NCBI RefSeq assembly: GCF_016908495.1
Contig: NZ_JAFBDZ010000001.1
Span: 310,001 to 374,000 of the forward strand
DNA: 64,000 bases
DNA from: Rossellomorea pakistanensis
Lineage (GTDB): Bacteria; Bacillota; Bacilli; Bacillales; Bacillaceae_B
Reading direction: 5' to 3'
A program made the translations under genes and the position numbers. Positions 49,432 through 59,091 of the stretch are shown here, piece by piece (position 1 is the stretch's first letter; each line of letters begins with the position of its first letter). The notes below the pieces were generated by a model that searched no databases, had not been told where the DNA came from, and saw nothing but the letters and a program-made list of their open reading frames with translations.

Positions 49432-50226
49432 ATGAATATTTCATTAGAAGGTAAAAAAGCATTAATCACTGGCTCAGCTAGCGGGATTGGGTTTATCATT
49501 GCTAAGAAATTAGCGGGAGCTGGTGCATCCGTTATCATTAATGGAAAATCAGAGCAGAAGGTTCACTCAAGTCTAGACATTCTTAGGAGAGAGTTTCCAA
49601 AAAACGAGATATTCGGAGTAACAGCTGACCTTAGTAAAAAAAGTGAAGTGTCAAATCTTGTTTCTGCCTGCCCGGAAGCCGATATTTTGGTCAATAACCT
49701 AGGCATTTATGAACCTCGATCATTTTTTGACATATCAGATGATGACTGGGACTTATATATTGAAACGAACTTAATGTCTGCAGTTCGTTTATCCAGACAT
49801 TATGCAAAAGGAATGATTGAAAAAAAATGGGGACGAATTTTGAATAACACAAGCATCACACCAGGTTTTTTTCAAGGTGAAATGGTGCATTATGGGACAA
49901 CCAAGGCTGCACTTCTAGGATTTTCGAGGGGGATTGCGGAATCACTTACAGGCACAAATATTACTGTCAATTCATTTATACCCGGTCCAACTAAAACACA
50001 GAAAGTTCAAAAGTCCATTACTGACTTGGCAGAAGAGGCTGGAGAGTCTTTTGAGCATTTTGAAAATAAACTATTTACTGAGAGTTTACCTTCATCCATA
50101 CTGAAGAGATTTGTTTCAACTGAAGAAGTTGCAAATTTAGTTGTTTTTCTTGCTTCAGAACAAGCTTCTGGTATCACAGGATCCGCATTTAAAGTTGATG
50201 GAGGCATCACCCGTTCAATAGTTTAA
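49432..50226 (+). CDS. Short-chain dehydrogenase/reductase (SDR)
   Basis: A 264-residue oxidoreductase. The NAD(P) motif is TGSASGIG (13-20). NNLG is a variant of NNAG, and the catalytic YxxxK is YGTTK. The usual catalytic Ser appears in NTSITPG. The C-terminal GITGSAFKVDGG is standard. It may be linked with the VOC protein 28 bases downstream. The substrate is unknown. The ATG follows AAAGGAGTG. Confidence 0.88.
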   Translation: MNISLEGKKALITGSASGIGFIIAKKLAGAGASVIINGKSEQKVHSSLDILRREFPKNEIFGVTADLSKKSEVSNLVSACPEADILVNNLGIYEPRSFFDISDDDWDLYIETNLMSAVRLSRHYAKGMIEKKWGRILNNTSITPGFFQGEMVHYGTTKAALLGFSRGIAESLTGTNITVNSFIPGPTKTQKVQKSITDLAEEAGESFEHFENKLFTESLPSSILKRFVSTEEVANLVVFLASEQASGITGSAFKVDGGITRSIV

Positions 50227-50254
50227 ATTTTATCCAAATTAGGGAGGCTGGAAA

Positions 50255-50647
50255 ATGAAAAAAACCTCAAATACTTGGCCGATTTCAGCCCAAGTAAATA
50301 CTGTTTTTATTCATGTGAAGGATTTAAAGAAAGCTGCTAGATGGTATTCTGATTTGTTTGGACTAGATATTAATTTAGAAAATGTTCATTCACCTGTTTA
50401 TAATATTCCAGTAAATGGGGATACAAGTATAACACTAGATGACCATTCATTCGATCCATCATTTCAACATTCCCCTTCTAATAATCCAAGTTTCAATTTC
50501 TACACTTCAAACATCGAAGAGGCTTATTCATTTGTTAAAGAAAAGGGAATAAGGATTACTAGAGAGATTGAAAGGGTAGATGATAATACGATTTGGTTTA
50601 ACATTGCAGATATAGATGGGAATCATATTATGATTTGTAATTGCTAA
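50255..50647 (+). CDS. VOC (glyoxalase/bleomycin-resistance-like) family protein
   Basis: A 130-residue single-module VOC protein. It has VNTVFIHVKDLKKAARWYSDLFGLD and a mid-protein SITLDDHSF. It ends with NTIWFNIADIDGNHIMICNC, where homologues often end with a Glu metal ligand; here it is Cys/Asn, so the metal site may be changed. It probably forms an operon with the SDR. The ATG follows GGGAGG. Confidence 0.83.
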   Translation: MKKTSNTWPISAQVNTVFIHVKDLKKAARWYSDLFGLDINLENVHSPVYNIPVNGDTSITLDDHSFDPSFQHSPSNNPSFNFYTSNIEEAYSFVKEKGIRITREIERVDDNTIWFNIADIDGNHIMICNC

Positions 50648-50856
50648 TAAGTTCAATCTACGCTCCAAATATCCCGGTTTCATATAGTATTTAACCCGGT
50701 AAATTTCTGATGCATTATTCGTATACTTTGTAAATATATCGTTAAATACGTATAGTAGAAGCAAGTGTAGAAATTTTAATAGTATCATTTCTACTAATCA
50801 TTTAATTAGCAAATCACTTGATAAATAGGTGAATTTTGATGCAAAGGGGTATTGTT

Positions 50857-51150
50857 ATGAATCATTCTCATGTTTATTTTAATCTCAAAGATTCCTCTTT
50901 ATTTACAAGTTTAGATGATTACCGTTTTGTGTTAACTAAAAATCCTATGATGAAAACCTATAAAGTATCCCTTCAACTACGACCATTAACATCAGATCAT
51001 GATCCAATTTGTCTTTTCACTAGAGATTTTACATCAAAAACAAATCTATACGATTTTCTAATTGCAATCTTACCCGAGTACATTTTAGATTCTTTCCGGG
51101 TTAAACAAATATTCTTAAAAATGATGAATTTTGTTGAACATGGATTATAA
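50857..51150 (+). CDS. Unknown small protein (97 residues)
   Basis: The ATG at 50857 follows AAAGGGG. Earlier in-frame ATG codons at 50836/50839 have weaker sites. The sequence (MNHSHVYFNLKDSSLF, later KVSLQLRPLTSDHDPICLF and ILPEYILDSFRVKQIFLKMM) has alternating strands and a final helix, no membrane segment and no motif I recognise. It is monocistronic. Confidence 0.6.
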   Translation: MNHSHVYFNLKDSSLFTSLDDYRFVLTKNPMMKTYKVSLQLRPLTSDHDPICLFTRDFTSKTNLYDFLIAILPEYILDSFRVKQIFLKMMNFVEHGL

Positions 51151-51288
51151 ACTCCCATTCCAATCCAATGAAGTGGGACATTCAATTACCCACTATATAA
51201 TTCAGTCTCACTTTAAATCATTCTTTTGATTATATATGGGATGGTTTTTGATCGGTATTAGAAAAGCATAATTAGGGGTTGTATCACT

Positions 51289-53028
51289 TTGAAAGTATTT
51301 TTATTTCTAAAAGCCTATCGAATACCTATGGCTATAGCATGGTTTTTAATGTTGGTTGAACTAACAGTAGAACTTCTCCATCCTTTATTTATGGCACGAA
51401 TCATTGATGAAGGTATTCTTAAAGGAGATTTAGAATCCATTTGGTTTTGGGGTGGATTGATGGTAGGGATGTCATTCATTGCCTTTTTCTCCGGAATAAC
51501 AAATTCCTTTTTTGCCGCTCATGTTAGCCAAGGTTTTGGATATGATGTTCGTTCGACATTATTCAAAAAAATACAAACCTTTTCATTCACTAATTTAAAT
51601 AAATTTCCAACCTCTTCCCTTATAACGAGAATGACCAATGATGTATCACAAATTCAAAACACTGTATTCATGAGTCTTAGAATCATGCTTCGAGCCCCCT
51701 TACTAGTAATTGGTGCCACAGTAATGGCGCTAATTGTAAACGGTAAACTTGCTCTTATGCTTATATTGATCATTCCATTTCTATGGATTTTTCTAAACAT
51801 TATTTTTAAAAAAGGTTGGGGAAAATTCAAAACAGTTCAGCAGAAATTAGATGCAGTCAATGAAGTCATAAGAGAAAATCTAACTGGGATAAGACTCATT
51901 AGAGTATTTTTAAGAAAGAATCATGAAATTACCCGTTTTAAACAATCTAATCAAAAGTTGAAAAATAATACGACAAAAGCGCTTCGTTTAATGGAGGTTA
52001 CTCTTCCGATTCTGCTATTTGTAATGAATTTATCAATCATTTTTATTCTTTGGTTTGGTAGTATTGAAGTAAATACTGGTGAAGCAAAAGTAGGGGAAGT
52101 CGTTGCAATTATTAACTATGCAACAAGAATTACCTCTGTCTTTACGATTTTCTCTTTTATTATTTTAAACTTCTCTCGTGCAAAAGCCTCCTCACATAGA
52201 ATTACTGAGGTATTAGAAACGGAAGTTGATTTACAGGATTCGGAAAATGCCAAAGACTCATTCCGAATTCAAAAAGGAAAAATTGAGTTTAAAAATGTTT
52301 CTTTTACCTATCCAAATCATGATGGTCACATATTAAATGACATCAATTTCACATTAAACCAGAGTGAAACATTAGCTATAATGGGAGCAACCGGGTCAGG
52401 GAAATCATCCCTTTTTCAATTAATCCCGAGACTATATGATACTTCAAATGGAGAAATATTGATAGATGATGTAAATGTCAGATTTTATAAAATGAAGAAC
52501 CTAAGAGATGATATCAGTTATGTACCACAAGAAGCGCTGCTTTTCACAGGCACTATTAAAGAAAATATTGCATGGGGAAGGGAAAATGCTTCATTAGAAG
52601 AAATTACACAAGCAGCGAAGGATGCACAAATACATGAGACTATTTGTGCATTAACTGATGGGTATGACACAAAAATTGGACAACGAGGAATGAATTTATC
52701 TGGGGGGCAAAAACAGCGAATCTCCATTGCAAGAGCTCTTGTTAGAAAGCCTAAAATTTTATTGCTTGATGATTGTACTAGTGCACTTGATCTTAATACG
52801 GAAGCCAAGTTACTAAAAAGGTTGAAGGAATATTCATGTACAACAATATTAATAACTCAAAAGATAAGTACTGCTATTGAAGCAGATGACATCCTTCTAT
52901 TGGATAATGGGAGAACGATTGGTCAAGGAGATCATAATAGCTTATTAAACTCTTCTTCCCTTTATCAAAAAATCTTTCACTCACAGTTTGGGAAGGAGTC
53001 AGTTAAGCATGAGAAAGCATATAAGTAA
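51289..53028 (+). CDS. yfiB: Heterodimeric ABC exporter subunit with degenerate ATP site, YfiB-like
   Basis: A 579-residue half-transporter: six helices (about 1-310) then an ATPase domain. Walker A GATGSGKSS and signature LSGGQKQR are intact. The catalytic Glu after Walker B is Asp (ILLLDDCTSALD) and the switch His is Gln (LITQKIS). That is the non-catalytic partner pattern of heterodimeric exporters. It overlaps the next gene, whose ATPase has the opposite set of changes. The TTG start follows AGGGGTTG. Order and lengths match B. subtilis yfiBC. Confidence 0.9.
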   Translation: MKVFLFLKAYRIPMAIAWFLMLVELTVELLHPLFMARIIDEGILKGDLESIWFWGGLMVGMSFIAFFSGITNSFFAAHVSQGFGYDVRSTLFKKIQTFSFTNLNKFPTSSLITRMTNDVSQIQNTVFMSLRIMLRAPLLVIGATVMALIVNGKLALMLILIIPFLWIFLNIIFKKGWGKFKTVQQKLDAVNEVIRENLTGIRLIRVFLRKNHEITRFKQSNQKLKNNTTKALRLMEVTLPILLFVMNLSIIFILWFGSIEVNTGEAKVGEVVAIINYATRITSVFTIFSFIILNFSRAKASSHRITEVLETEVDLQDSENAKDSFRIQKGKIEFKNVSFTYPNHDGHILNDINFTLNQSETLAIMGATGSGKSSLFQLIPRLYDTSNGEILIDDVNVRFYKMKNLRDDISYVPQEALLFTGTIKENIAWGRENASLEEITQAAKDAQIHETICALTDGYDTKIGQRGMNLSGGQKQRISIARALVRKPKILLLDDCTSALDLNTEAKLLKRLKEYSCTTILITQKISTAIEADDILLLDNGRTIGQGDHNSLLNSSSLYQKIFHSQFGKESVKHEKAYK

Positions 53029-54799
53029 ATCCTCTCAAACGAATGAAAAAGTTAACGCGAAAAACTGGTGGGGAACAATCTTAAGGCTTTGGAGTTACTT
53101 ATCAAGTAATAAAAAATACTTATTACTAGTGTTACTAATGGTTATGTTAAGTTCGGCATTTAGCCTGCTCGGACCTTTCCTTGTAGGGATGGCGATTGAT
53201 GACTTTATCGTATCGAGTGATCCCGCTGGTTTTATCCCACTTCTCATCGGGTTAGGGCTTTTATATTTTCTTAATTCAGCAGCCATTTGGTTTCAAAACT
53301 ACTGGATGATTGGGATCGCTCAATCAACTGTGTATAAGCTGAGAAATGAGTTATTTCAGCACTTCCATAAGATTCCAATTTCTTTTTTTGATCGAAAGCA
53401 AAGCGGAGAGCTTATGAGCAGAGTAACAAATGATATCGAGAATGTAAGTACTACCCTCAATAGTTCTCTTATTCAAATATTTTCTAGTTTACTTATTCTT
53501 TCCGGTACAATCTGTGTCATGTTTTGGCTTAGTCCTCTCCTGACATTCATAACGATGCTTATAATCCCAATCATGTTCTCAGGGATGAAGTGGATTACAA
53601 ATCGAACAGGTAAACTATTTAAGCAGACTCAATCCAATTTAGGAATGCTTAATGGGTATATTGAGGAAATAGTATCAGGGCAAAAAATTGTCAAAACTTT
53701 TTCACAAGAAAATCGGGTTACATCAGAATTCTTAGAGAAAAACAATAACTTAAAAGCAACAGCATATTGGGCACAAACCTATTCCGGATTCATTCCAAAA
53801 TTAATGAACGTTTTGAATAATCTCAGTTTTGCAGTTATAGCATTAGTAGGTGGACTATTTGTTTTAAATGGAGATATCACTGTTGGTGTTATCGTTATTT
53901 TCACAGAATATGCCAGGCAATTTACTAGACCACTTAATGATCTAGCCAATCAGTTCAACACACTGTTATCTGCGGTAGCAGGCGCTGAAAGGGTTTTTGA
54001 AATACTCGATGAGACTGTAGAAAAAGATAGTAACAGAGCAATCGATATACAGGAGGTAAAAGGAGATATCGAGTTTAAAAATGTATCTTTTTCATACGAT
54101 CAGAAGACACCAACACTTGAAAATATATCCTTTAAAGCAAATAGGGGTGATACAATCGCATTAGTAGGCCCCACTGGTGCTGGAAAAACAACGATCATGA
54201 ATATTATCGCGAGATTCTATCATTATAATTGTGGTGAAGTATATATTGATGATAAGGAAATAACAAGTATTAAAAAGGAAAGTTTAAGGCGACAAATGGG
54301 CTTTGTATTGCAAGACCCCTTTTTATTTCAAGGTACAATTCTTGAAAATATTCGATACGGTCGATTAGATGCAAGTGACCAAGAAGTAGAAGAAGCTGCT
54401 AAAATGGCCAATGCATATTCTTTTATTATCAATCTTCCAAATGGATTTGATACTGTCCTAGATCATGACGGATCAGGAATTAGTCAGGGTCAGAAACAGC
54501 TTTTGTCCATTGCTAGAGCCATTCTTTCGAGACCGGCTATTCTTTTGTTAGATGAAGCAACAAGTAGTATAGATACAGTAACAGAAATAAAAATTCAACA
54601 AGCATTAGAAAAATTAATGAAAGGAAGAACATGCTTTGTCATTGCACATCGGCTCAATACGATCCAAAATGCAGATCAAATACTGGTATTAAAACAAGGT
54701 GAAATAATTGAAAAGGGTACACATGATTCACTTTTGAAGGAAAAAGGATTTTATTTCAATCTATACCATACACAACTACGGAATGAAGCAATCTCTTAA
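53009..54799 (+). CDS. yfiC: Heterodimeric ABC exporter subunit with catalytic ATP site, YfiC-like
   Basis: A 596-residue half-transporter. The N-terminal six-helix domain includes PISFFDRKQSGELMSRVTNDIENV, the usual intracellular coupling region. The ATPase has Walker A GPTGAGKTT, a catalytic Glu in ILLLDEATSSID and a switch His in VIAHRLNTI. Its signature is changed to ISQGQKQ. The heterodimer therefore has one active site, formed by this Walker motif and YfiB's LSGGQ. I chose the ATG at 53009 behind AAGGAG. Substrate unknown; possibly multidrug. Confidence 0.92.
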   Translation: MRKHISKSSQTNEKVNAKNWWGTILRLWSYLSSNKKYLLLVLLMVMLSSAFSLLGPFLVGMAIDDFIVSSDPAGFIPLLIGLGLLYFLNSAAIWFQNYWMIGIAQSTVYKLRNELFQHFHKIPISFFDRKQSGELMSRVTNDIENVSTTLNSSLIQIFSSLLILSGTICVMFWLSPLLTFITMLIIPIMFSGMKWITNRTGKLFKQTQSNLGMLNGYIEEIVSGQKIVKTFSQENRVTSEFLEKNNNLKATAYWAQTYSGFIPKLMNVLNNLSFAVIALVGGLFVLNGDITVGVIVIFTEYARQFTRPLNDLANQFNTLLSAVAGAERVFEILDETVEKDSNRAIDIQEVKGDIEFKNVSFSYDQKTPTLENISFKANRGDTIALVGPTGAGKTTIMNIIARFYHYNCGEVYIDDKEITSIKKESLRRQMGFVLQDPFLFQGTILENIRYGRLDASDQEVEEAAKMANAYSFIINLPNGFDTVLDHDGSGISQGQKQLLSIARAILSRPAILLLDEATSSIDTVTEIKIQQALEKLMKGRTCFVIAHRLNTIQNADQILVLKQGEIIEKGTHDSLLKEKGFYFNLYHTQLRNEAIS

Positions 54800-55020
54800 T
54801 GGCTAGCTCAAAAACAGAGTTCAGCCGTTTTTTTTTTGGACGCTTTATTCAGATTGTATGGAAAGGATATAAGTTACAGTTTTTTTCATTGCTTTATTCG
54901 CTACTTCTAAATAATTTATCTTAAATAGTAAAAAAACTTTTAATTTATTAGATACATGTCCAAGCCAAAAAAAAATTTCACAATATATTAATAATAGTAA
55001 GGAGGAAAGGAGGGGATTAT

Positions 55021-55257
55021 ATGTCTGACAATAGATATAGTCCTGTATATATTAATACCGATAAAGTTGAAATTCGCTCCAATAATGTAAAGGTAGAAGA
55101 AAATAGACGTCACCGTGAACATGACGATGAGGTGAGAGAATCTAGGAGAAGTTGCTGTTTCGGAGATATATTTGGAGGGATGCACCACAAACGTTATCGA
55201 CATCGTGATGACAGGGACTGTCATCACCGTCGAAAAAAAGAATGCGACTGCTATTAA
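55021..55257 (+). CDS. His/Arg/Cys-rich small protein (78 residues), possibly spore-associated
   Basis: The ATG follows a double GGAGGAAAGGAGGGG site. The first half is polar (YSPVYINTDKVEIRSNNVKVEENR). The second is very rich in His, Arg and Asp (RRHREHDDEVRESRR), with SCCFGDIFGG in the middle and a CxC-like end (KKECDCY). Such proteins in Bacillus are often spore-coat components or metal binders, but that is inference. No signal peptide. A perfect terminator follows. Confidence 0.7.
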   Translation: MSDNRYSPVYINTDKVEIRSNNVKVEENRRHREHDDEVRESRRSCCFGDIFGGMHHKRYRHRDDRDCHHRRKKECDCY

Positions 55258-55272
55258 CAATAACAGTCATTT

Positions 55273-55307
55273 AAAGGAGAACACCAATGTTCTCCTTTCT
55301 TTTTTTA
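55273..55307 (+). terminator. Strong terminator after the His/Cys-rich gene
   Basis: AAAGGAGAACA-CCAA-TGTTCTCCTTT is a perfect 11-bp stem followed by a T-rich tail. Confidence 0.93.
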
Positions 55308-55489
55308 TTAAAGTTAATATTATTGTGAAATTATAACTATGAATTAAGGGATAATATGGTATTATGAAGTTAAAGTGGAGTGATAAATGTGAGAGAACAT
55401 GAAACATAAAAATGGGTTGTCATTTATTCGGCACGACCACCTCCATAGTCTAGTAATTAATGAATGAAAACTAGGAGGAGGAAAATGTG

Positions 55490-56251
55490 ATGAAGTCCGA
55501 TGAAAACTTTAAAAAATGGGTAGAACAAGTCAATAAACCATTTATAGGTTGGGATTTTTCTTTCATTACAGAAACAGGAAGAGTAAAAAGCGAACCCATT
55601 CATTGGTCTTACGGATCGACTGCATTACAACTGATGAAGGAGTCAAGCTCAATGCTAGACATGGGCACTGGTGGTGGAGAGTTTCTATCTAAACTCTATC
55701 CATTTCCACCTCATATATGTGCAACAGAAGGATACAAGCCCAACTTTCCAATTGCAAAGAAAAGACTGGAGCCGTTAGGTGTGTCCGTATTTAGTATTGA
55801 TGAAGACAATAAGCTTCCTTTTGAATGTGAGGAATTTGATTTAGTTCTCAACCAACATGAAGCATATGATCCAAAAGAAGTATCAAGAATTTTAAAAACG
55901 GATGGTCTTTTTCTTACACAACAAGTTGGGGGAAAGGACTGTGTAGAAATCAATCACGACTTAGATGCATCAGTACCAAATGATTTCCTTCATTGGAGTT
56001 TAGACTATGCTGTCAACGAATTAATGAATGAAGGGTTTATTATTTTAAAAGCAGAGGAAGCGTTCCCTTTTCAAAGATTTTATGATATAGGTGCCCTTAT
56101 TTATTATTTAAAAGCAATACCTTGGCAGATAACTGATTTTTCATTTGAAACCTATGAAGAAAATTTATACAAGATTCATCGAGCTATTGAAGAAAAAGGA
56201 CATTATGATGTTAAACAGCATCGATTTATGATACTAGCAGGGAAAAGATAG
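55490..56251 (+). CDS. Class I SAM-dependent methyltransferase
   Basis: A 253-residue protein. SAM motif I is LDMGTGGGEFL at about 60-70, followed by CATEGYKPNFPIA (motif II region) and FDLVLNQHEAYDPKEVSRILKTDGLFLTQQVGG (motifs IV-VI). An N-terminal stretch with an aromatic cluster (KPFIGWDFSF) precedes the core. The acceptor is unknown. The ATG at 55490 is 8 bases behind AGGAGGAGG; a GTG one codon earlier is equally possible. Confidence 0.85.
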   Translation: MKSDENFKKWVEQVNKPFIGWDFSFITETGRVKSEPIHWSYGSTALQLMKESSSMLDMGTGGGEFLSKLYPFPPHICATEGYKPNFPIAKKRLEPLGVSVFSIDEDNKLPFECEEFDLVLNQHEAYDPKEVSRILKTDGLFLTQQVGGKDCVEINHDLDASVPNDFLHWSLDYAVNELMNEGFIILKAEEAFPFQRFYDIGALIYYLKAIPWQITDFSFETYEENLYKIHRAIEEKGHYDVKQHRFMILAGKR

Positions 56252-56266
56252 TATACAATGAAAACG

Positions 56267-56306
56267 ATAAAACGGGCTGAACCATTTTGGTTTAGCCCGT
56301 TTTATG
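56267..56306 (+). terminator. Terminator after the methyltransferase
   Basis: ATAAAACGGGCTGAACC pairs with GGTTTAGCCCGTTTTAT with one mismatch and a TTTT-type loop. Confidence 0.85.
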
Positions 56307-56393
56307 TTTAAGAATTAAAGTACCTTAAACAATAGACAGTTTCACCATTTAACTGGTATTAAATGGTTCAATTCAATAAGTGGGGGAATATTC

Positions 56394-56858
56394 ATGTATG
56401 TGCGTAATTCACTTAAAGCGGTCATTTTACATAATAATAGAATCCTATTGACTGAAAATCAGGATGAAGAAGGAGTGTTTTATTTATTTCCAGGTGGTGG
56501 TCAAAATCATGGATAAACCTTTCATGAAGCTCTTACAAGGGAATGTAATGAAGAAATTGGAGCTGAGATCATTATTAATGATTTAATTTTTGTGAGAGAG
56601 TATATTGGAAAAAACCATGAACATAGTGAGCATGATCACAGTGTACATCAAGTTGAGTATTTATTTTCTTGTGAACTGAAACAACCTGAACAAAAAGAAT
56701 TTACGGGTATTAACCCTGACGAACATCAAACTAGAATAGAATGGGTAGAACGTTCATCAATCGATTCTATAAGAATGTATCCTAACAGCATAAAAAAACA
56801 TTTGAGAAATAGAGTGAGTAACCATCTAACACCCATTTATCTTGAAGATATAAATTAA
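56394..56858 (+). pseudogene. NUDIX hydrolase interrupted by an in-frame TAA
   Basis: The ATG at 56394 (behind TGGGGG) starts RNSLKAVILHNNRILLTENQD. The NUDIX box begins at FPGGGQNHG, then TAA at 56514-56516 replaces what should be Glu (GAA). It continues in the same frame with TFHEALTRECNEEIGAEI, the REXXEEXG core, and runs to 56858. A single G-to-T change would explain it, so it is recent or an assembly error. Translation from the ATG gives a 40-residue stub. Confidence 0.85.
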
Positions 56859-56862
56859 AAGA

Positions 56863-56896
56863 GACAGGCTTGTCTATAGGACAAGCTTGTTTTTTA
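56863..56896 (+). terminator. Terminator after the NUDIX gene
   Basis: GGCTTGTC-TATA-GGACAAGC forms the stem, followed by TTGTTTTTT. Confidence 0.8.
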
Positions 56897-56929
56897 TATG
56901 GAGAAATGATTTATCAACTATTGAGTTAA

Positions 56930-56983
56930 AGGGGACGGTTCTCGATCGTGTTACCGTGGTAACGCGATCGAGAACCGTCCCCT
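56930..56983. repeat. 54-bp palindromic repeat (family GGGGACGGTTCT), copy C
   Basis: Twenty-six-base arms (56930-56955 and 56958-56983) flank a GT loop, with one T/C difference that still forms a G-U pair. The outer arm AGGGGACGGTTCT equals copies A and B; the inner part is CGATCGTGTTACC. It is preceded by GAGTTAAA, as in the other copies. Confidence 0.9.
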
Positions 56984-57077
56984 AATGCTTTAGTGTAAAA
57001 AAGTTTTCCATTTTGTGTAGGGTTTATTTTATTGCTTTCGTTTAATAGTATGTAGATTATTTTAGGAGGCAGTAAAG

Positions 57078-57770
57078 ATGTTAAAAATTAATGGTTTAAG
57101 TCATGAGTTTGTCATCGGAAAGCGAGGGCATAAGCAGCATGTTCCAGTTTTAAAGGATATCAATTTTACCGTAAATAAAGGAGAGATTATTTCCATTGTT
57201 GGGCGTAGTGGTTCAGGTAAATCAACATTATTAAATTTAATAAGTGGATATATTAAACCAACTGCAGGTTCAATTATGATTAAAGATATTGATGTTACAT
57301 CCTTTAATGAAGGCAAATGGGCAGATTTCCGATTAGAAAACCTAGGATTTATCTTTCAAAGCTTTCAATTGATTCCAAGCATGACAGCTTACGAGAATAT
57401 TGAACTACCACTTGTAATGAAGGGAATAGATGAAAAAGATAGAAAGAGAAAAACGAATGAAATGATTACTAAGGTCGGGTTGGAACAGTTTGCCCATCAT
57501 TATCCTTCAGAATTATCTGGCGGTCAACAGCAAAGAGTTTCGATCGCTCGAGCTTTGGTATTAAATCCTCCCATTATTTTAGCCGATGAACCGACAGGTA
57601 GCCTGGATAATGAGACGGAAGAAGAATTACTTCAATTTATTAATAAGTTAAATAAAGATTTAGGAATTACCTTTGTTATGATCACACATGATGAAAAAGT
57701 AGCTGCGACAGCAGACCGAGTCATTAAGATAGAAAATGGAGAATTAAAAGAAGGGAAGAAGGTTTCATGA
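57078..57770 (+). CDS. ABC transporter ATP-binding protein, MacB/YtrE type
   Basis: A 230-residue ATPase. Walker A is GRSGSGKST (about 44-52), the Q-loop region [22 protein letters not shown] is typical of the MacB/LolD group, signature [15 protein letters not shown], Walker [13 protein letters not shown], switch MITHDEKVA. It overlaps its permease partner by 4 bases. Such pairs export peptides or lipids or sense antimicrobials at the membrane. The ATG follows TTAGGAGG. Confidence 0.92.
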   Translation: MLKINGLSHEFVIGKRGHKQHVPVLKDINFTVNKGEIISIVGRSGSGKSTLLNLISGYIKPTAGSIMIKDIDVTSFNEGKWADFRLENLGFIFQSFQLIPSMTAYENIELPLVMKGIDEKDRKRKTNEMITKVGLEQFAHHYPSELSGGQQQRVSIARALVLNPPIILADEPTGSLDNETEEELLQFINKLNKDLGITFVMITHDEKVAATADRVIKIENGELKEGKKVS

Positions 57771-59089
57771 AATTAAAAGATCAGTTCCGCTTTATCCGTA
57801 AAAACATGAAAAAAAATCGTTCAAGAGTTTATATGACGATCTTAGCGACAAGTATAGGATGTGCGTTCTTGATCGTATTAGCTTCTGTTGGTTTTGGTTT
57901 ACATAAGCATATCATAAGTGAAATTACCCAAGACAGAAGTGTGACTCAAATAGAAGTTCACGGGAAGGATCAAGGAAATGGTAATTCTAGTATTACAGAT
58001 AAAGATATTAAAAGGTTCGAAGAAATCTCTAATGTTAAAGCTGTGACGAGGAGAAAAAACGTAGAAGCGCCGACACAAATAGAATTAGGAAATTACCTAG
58101 CACAAACATCCTTATCCGTTGTTCATTATCCTTCTGAGAACAAGGCAGGCTTTGAGTTAAAAGAAGGGAGAATGCCAGAAAAACCAAATGAGGTCATCGT
58201 TGGATACCATTTTAAAGAAGGACTTTATAAAAGTAATGGAAAAGAAACATCACCAGAAGAAATTTATAATGAAGAAGGGCAGATAAAGAAGGAGCTTCGT
58301 TATAATAATAAAGAGAGCATTCTCAATGAAACTATTTTACTTAAAACCTTTAAATCAGATCGTAATGAGGAAGGCCCTAAGGAAACCTTCCTAAAGATCG
58401 TTGGAATTGCTAAAGCACCTAAGAAGGATTGGCTCATGGACAATGGAATTTTCATTTCGAATACTGTTTTACAAGAAATCCATCATTTCGCTGGAGGAGA
58501 AGAGAATACAACCGAAAACGATGGATATCAACAGGTAACGATTTATGCAAATTCTATGGAAGAGGTTAAGGATATTTCTCAGACTTTGAAAGATGAAGGC
58601 TATTATGTATATTCTGTAGTGGATGAGATCGAAGAAGTAAATCTTGTCTTTTCGATTTTAAAGTTTGGATTAGTTTTTATTGGAACGATTGCTCTTTTGA
58701 TTGCTTCTATTGGAATATATAATACTATGTCAATGGCTGTTACTGAGAGGACTCAAGATATCGGTATCATGAAAGCGATAGGTGGGCATCCCAAAATCAT
58801 CAAGAACATATTCTTACTTGAGAGTAGCTACATTGGGTTAATAGGGGCTATTCTCGGAGCACTTGTAGCTTATCTTATCAGCTTTTCTGTTAATGCTGCC
58901 TTACCATTTGCGATCAAACAATTTTTTGAACAAGAGATGACAAGACCGATATCTCTTTCCTACATCCCACCATACTTAACCATTATATGTATTATTTTAA
59001 GTATCTTAGTAGCCGTTTTATCTGGACTAAAACCTGCAAGTAAAGCCACAAAAATAGACGTACTTAGTGCGTTAAGACGAGACATTTAA
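57767..59089 (+). CDS. FtsX/MacB-type ABC permease
   Basis: A 440-residue permease. One N-terminal helix (YMTILATSIGCAFLIVLASVGFGL) is followed by a large external MacB-like domain (about 50-290). Three C-terminal helices form the FtsX domain (FGLVFIGTIALLIASIGIYNTMSMAVTERTQDIGIMKAIGG). It pairs with the upstream ATPase. Transport substrate unknown; a mechanotransmission role is possible. The MITE-like element begins 2 bases after its stop codon. Confidence 0.9.
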   Translation: MKLKDQFRFIRKNMKKNRSRVYMTILATSIGCAFLIVLASVGFGLHKHIISEITQDRSVTQIEVHGKDQGNGNSSITDKDIKRFEEISNVKAVTRRKNVEAPTQIELGNYLAQTSLSVVHYPSENKAGFELKEGRMPEKPNEVIVGYHFKEGLYKSNGKETSPEEIYNEEGQIKKELRYNNKESILNETILLKTFKSDRNEEGPKETFLKIVGIAKAPKKDWLMDNGIFISNTVLQEIHHFAGGEENTTENDGYQQVTIYANSMEEVKDISQTLKDEGYYVYSVVDEIEEVNLVFSILKFGLVFIGTIALLIASIGIYNTMSMAVTERTQDIGIMKAIGGHPKIIKNIFLLESSYIGLIGAILGALVAYLISFSVNAALPFAIKQFFEQEMTRPISLSYIPPYLTIICIILSILVAVLSGLKPASKATKIDVLSALRRDI

Positions 59090-59091
59090 AT

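Noticed and set aside
54988-55260. Minus-strand 90-codon frame
   Set aside because: Exact antisense of the His/Arg/Cys-rich gene, which has a far better ribosome site and terminator.
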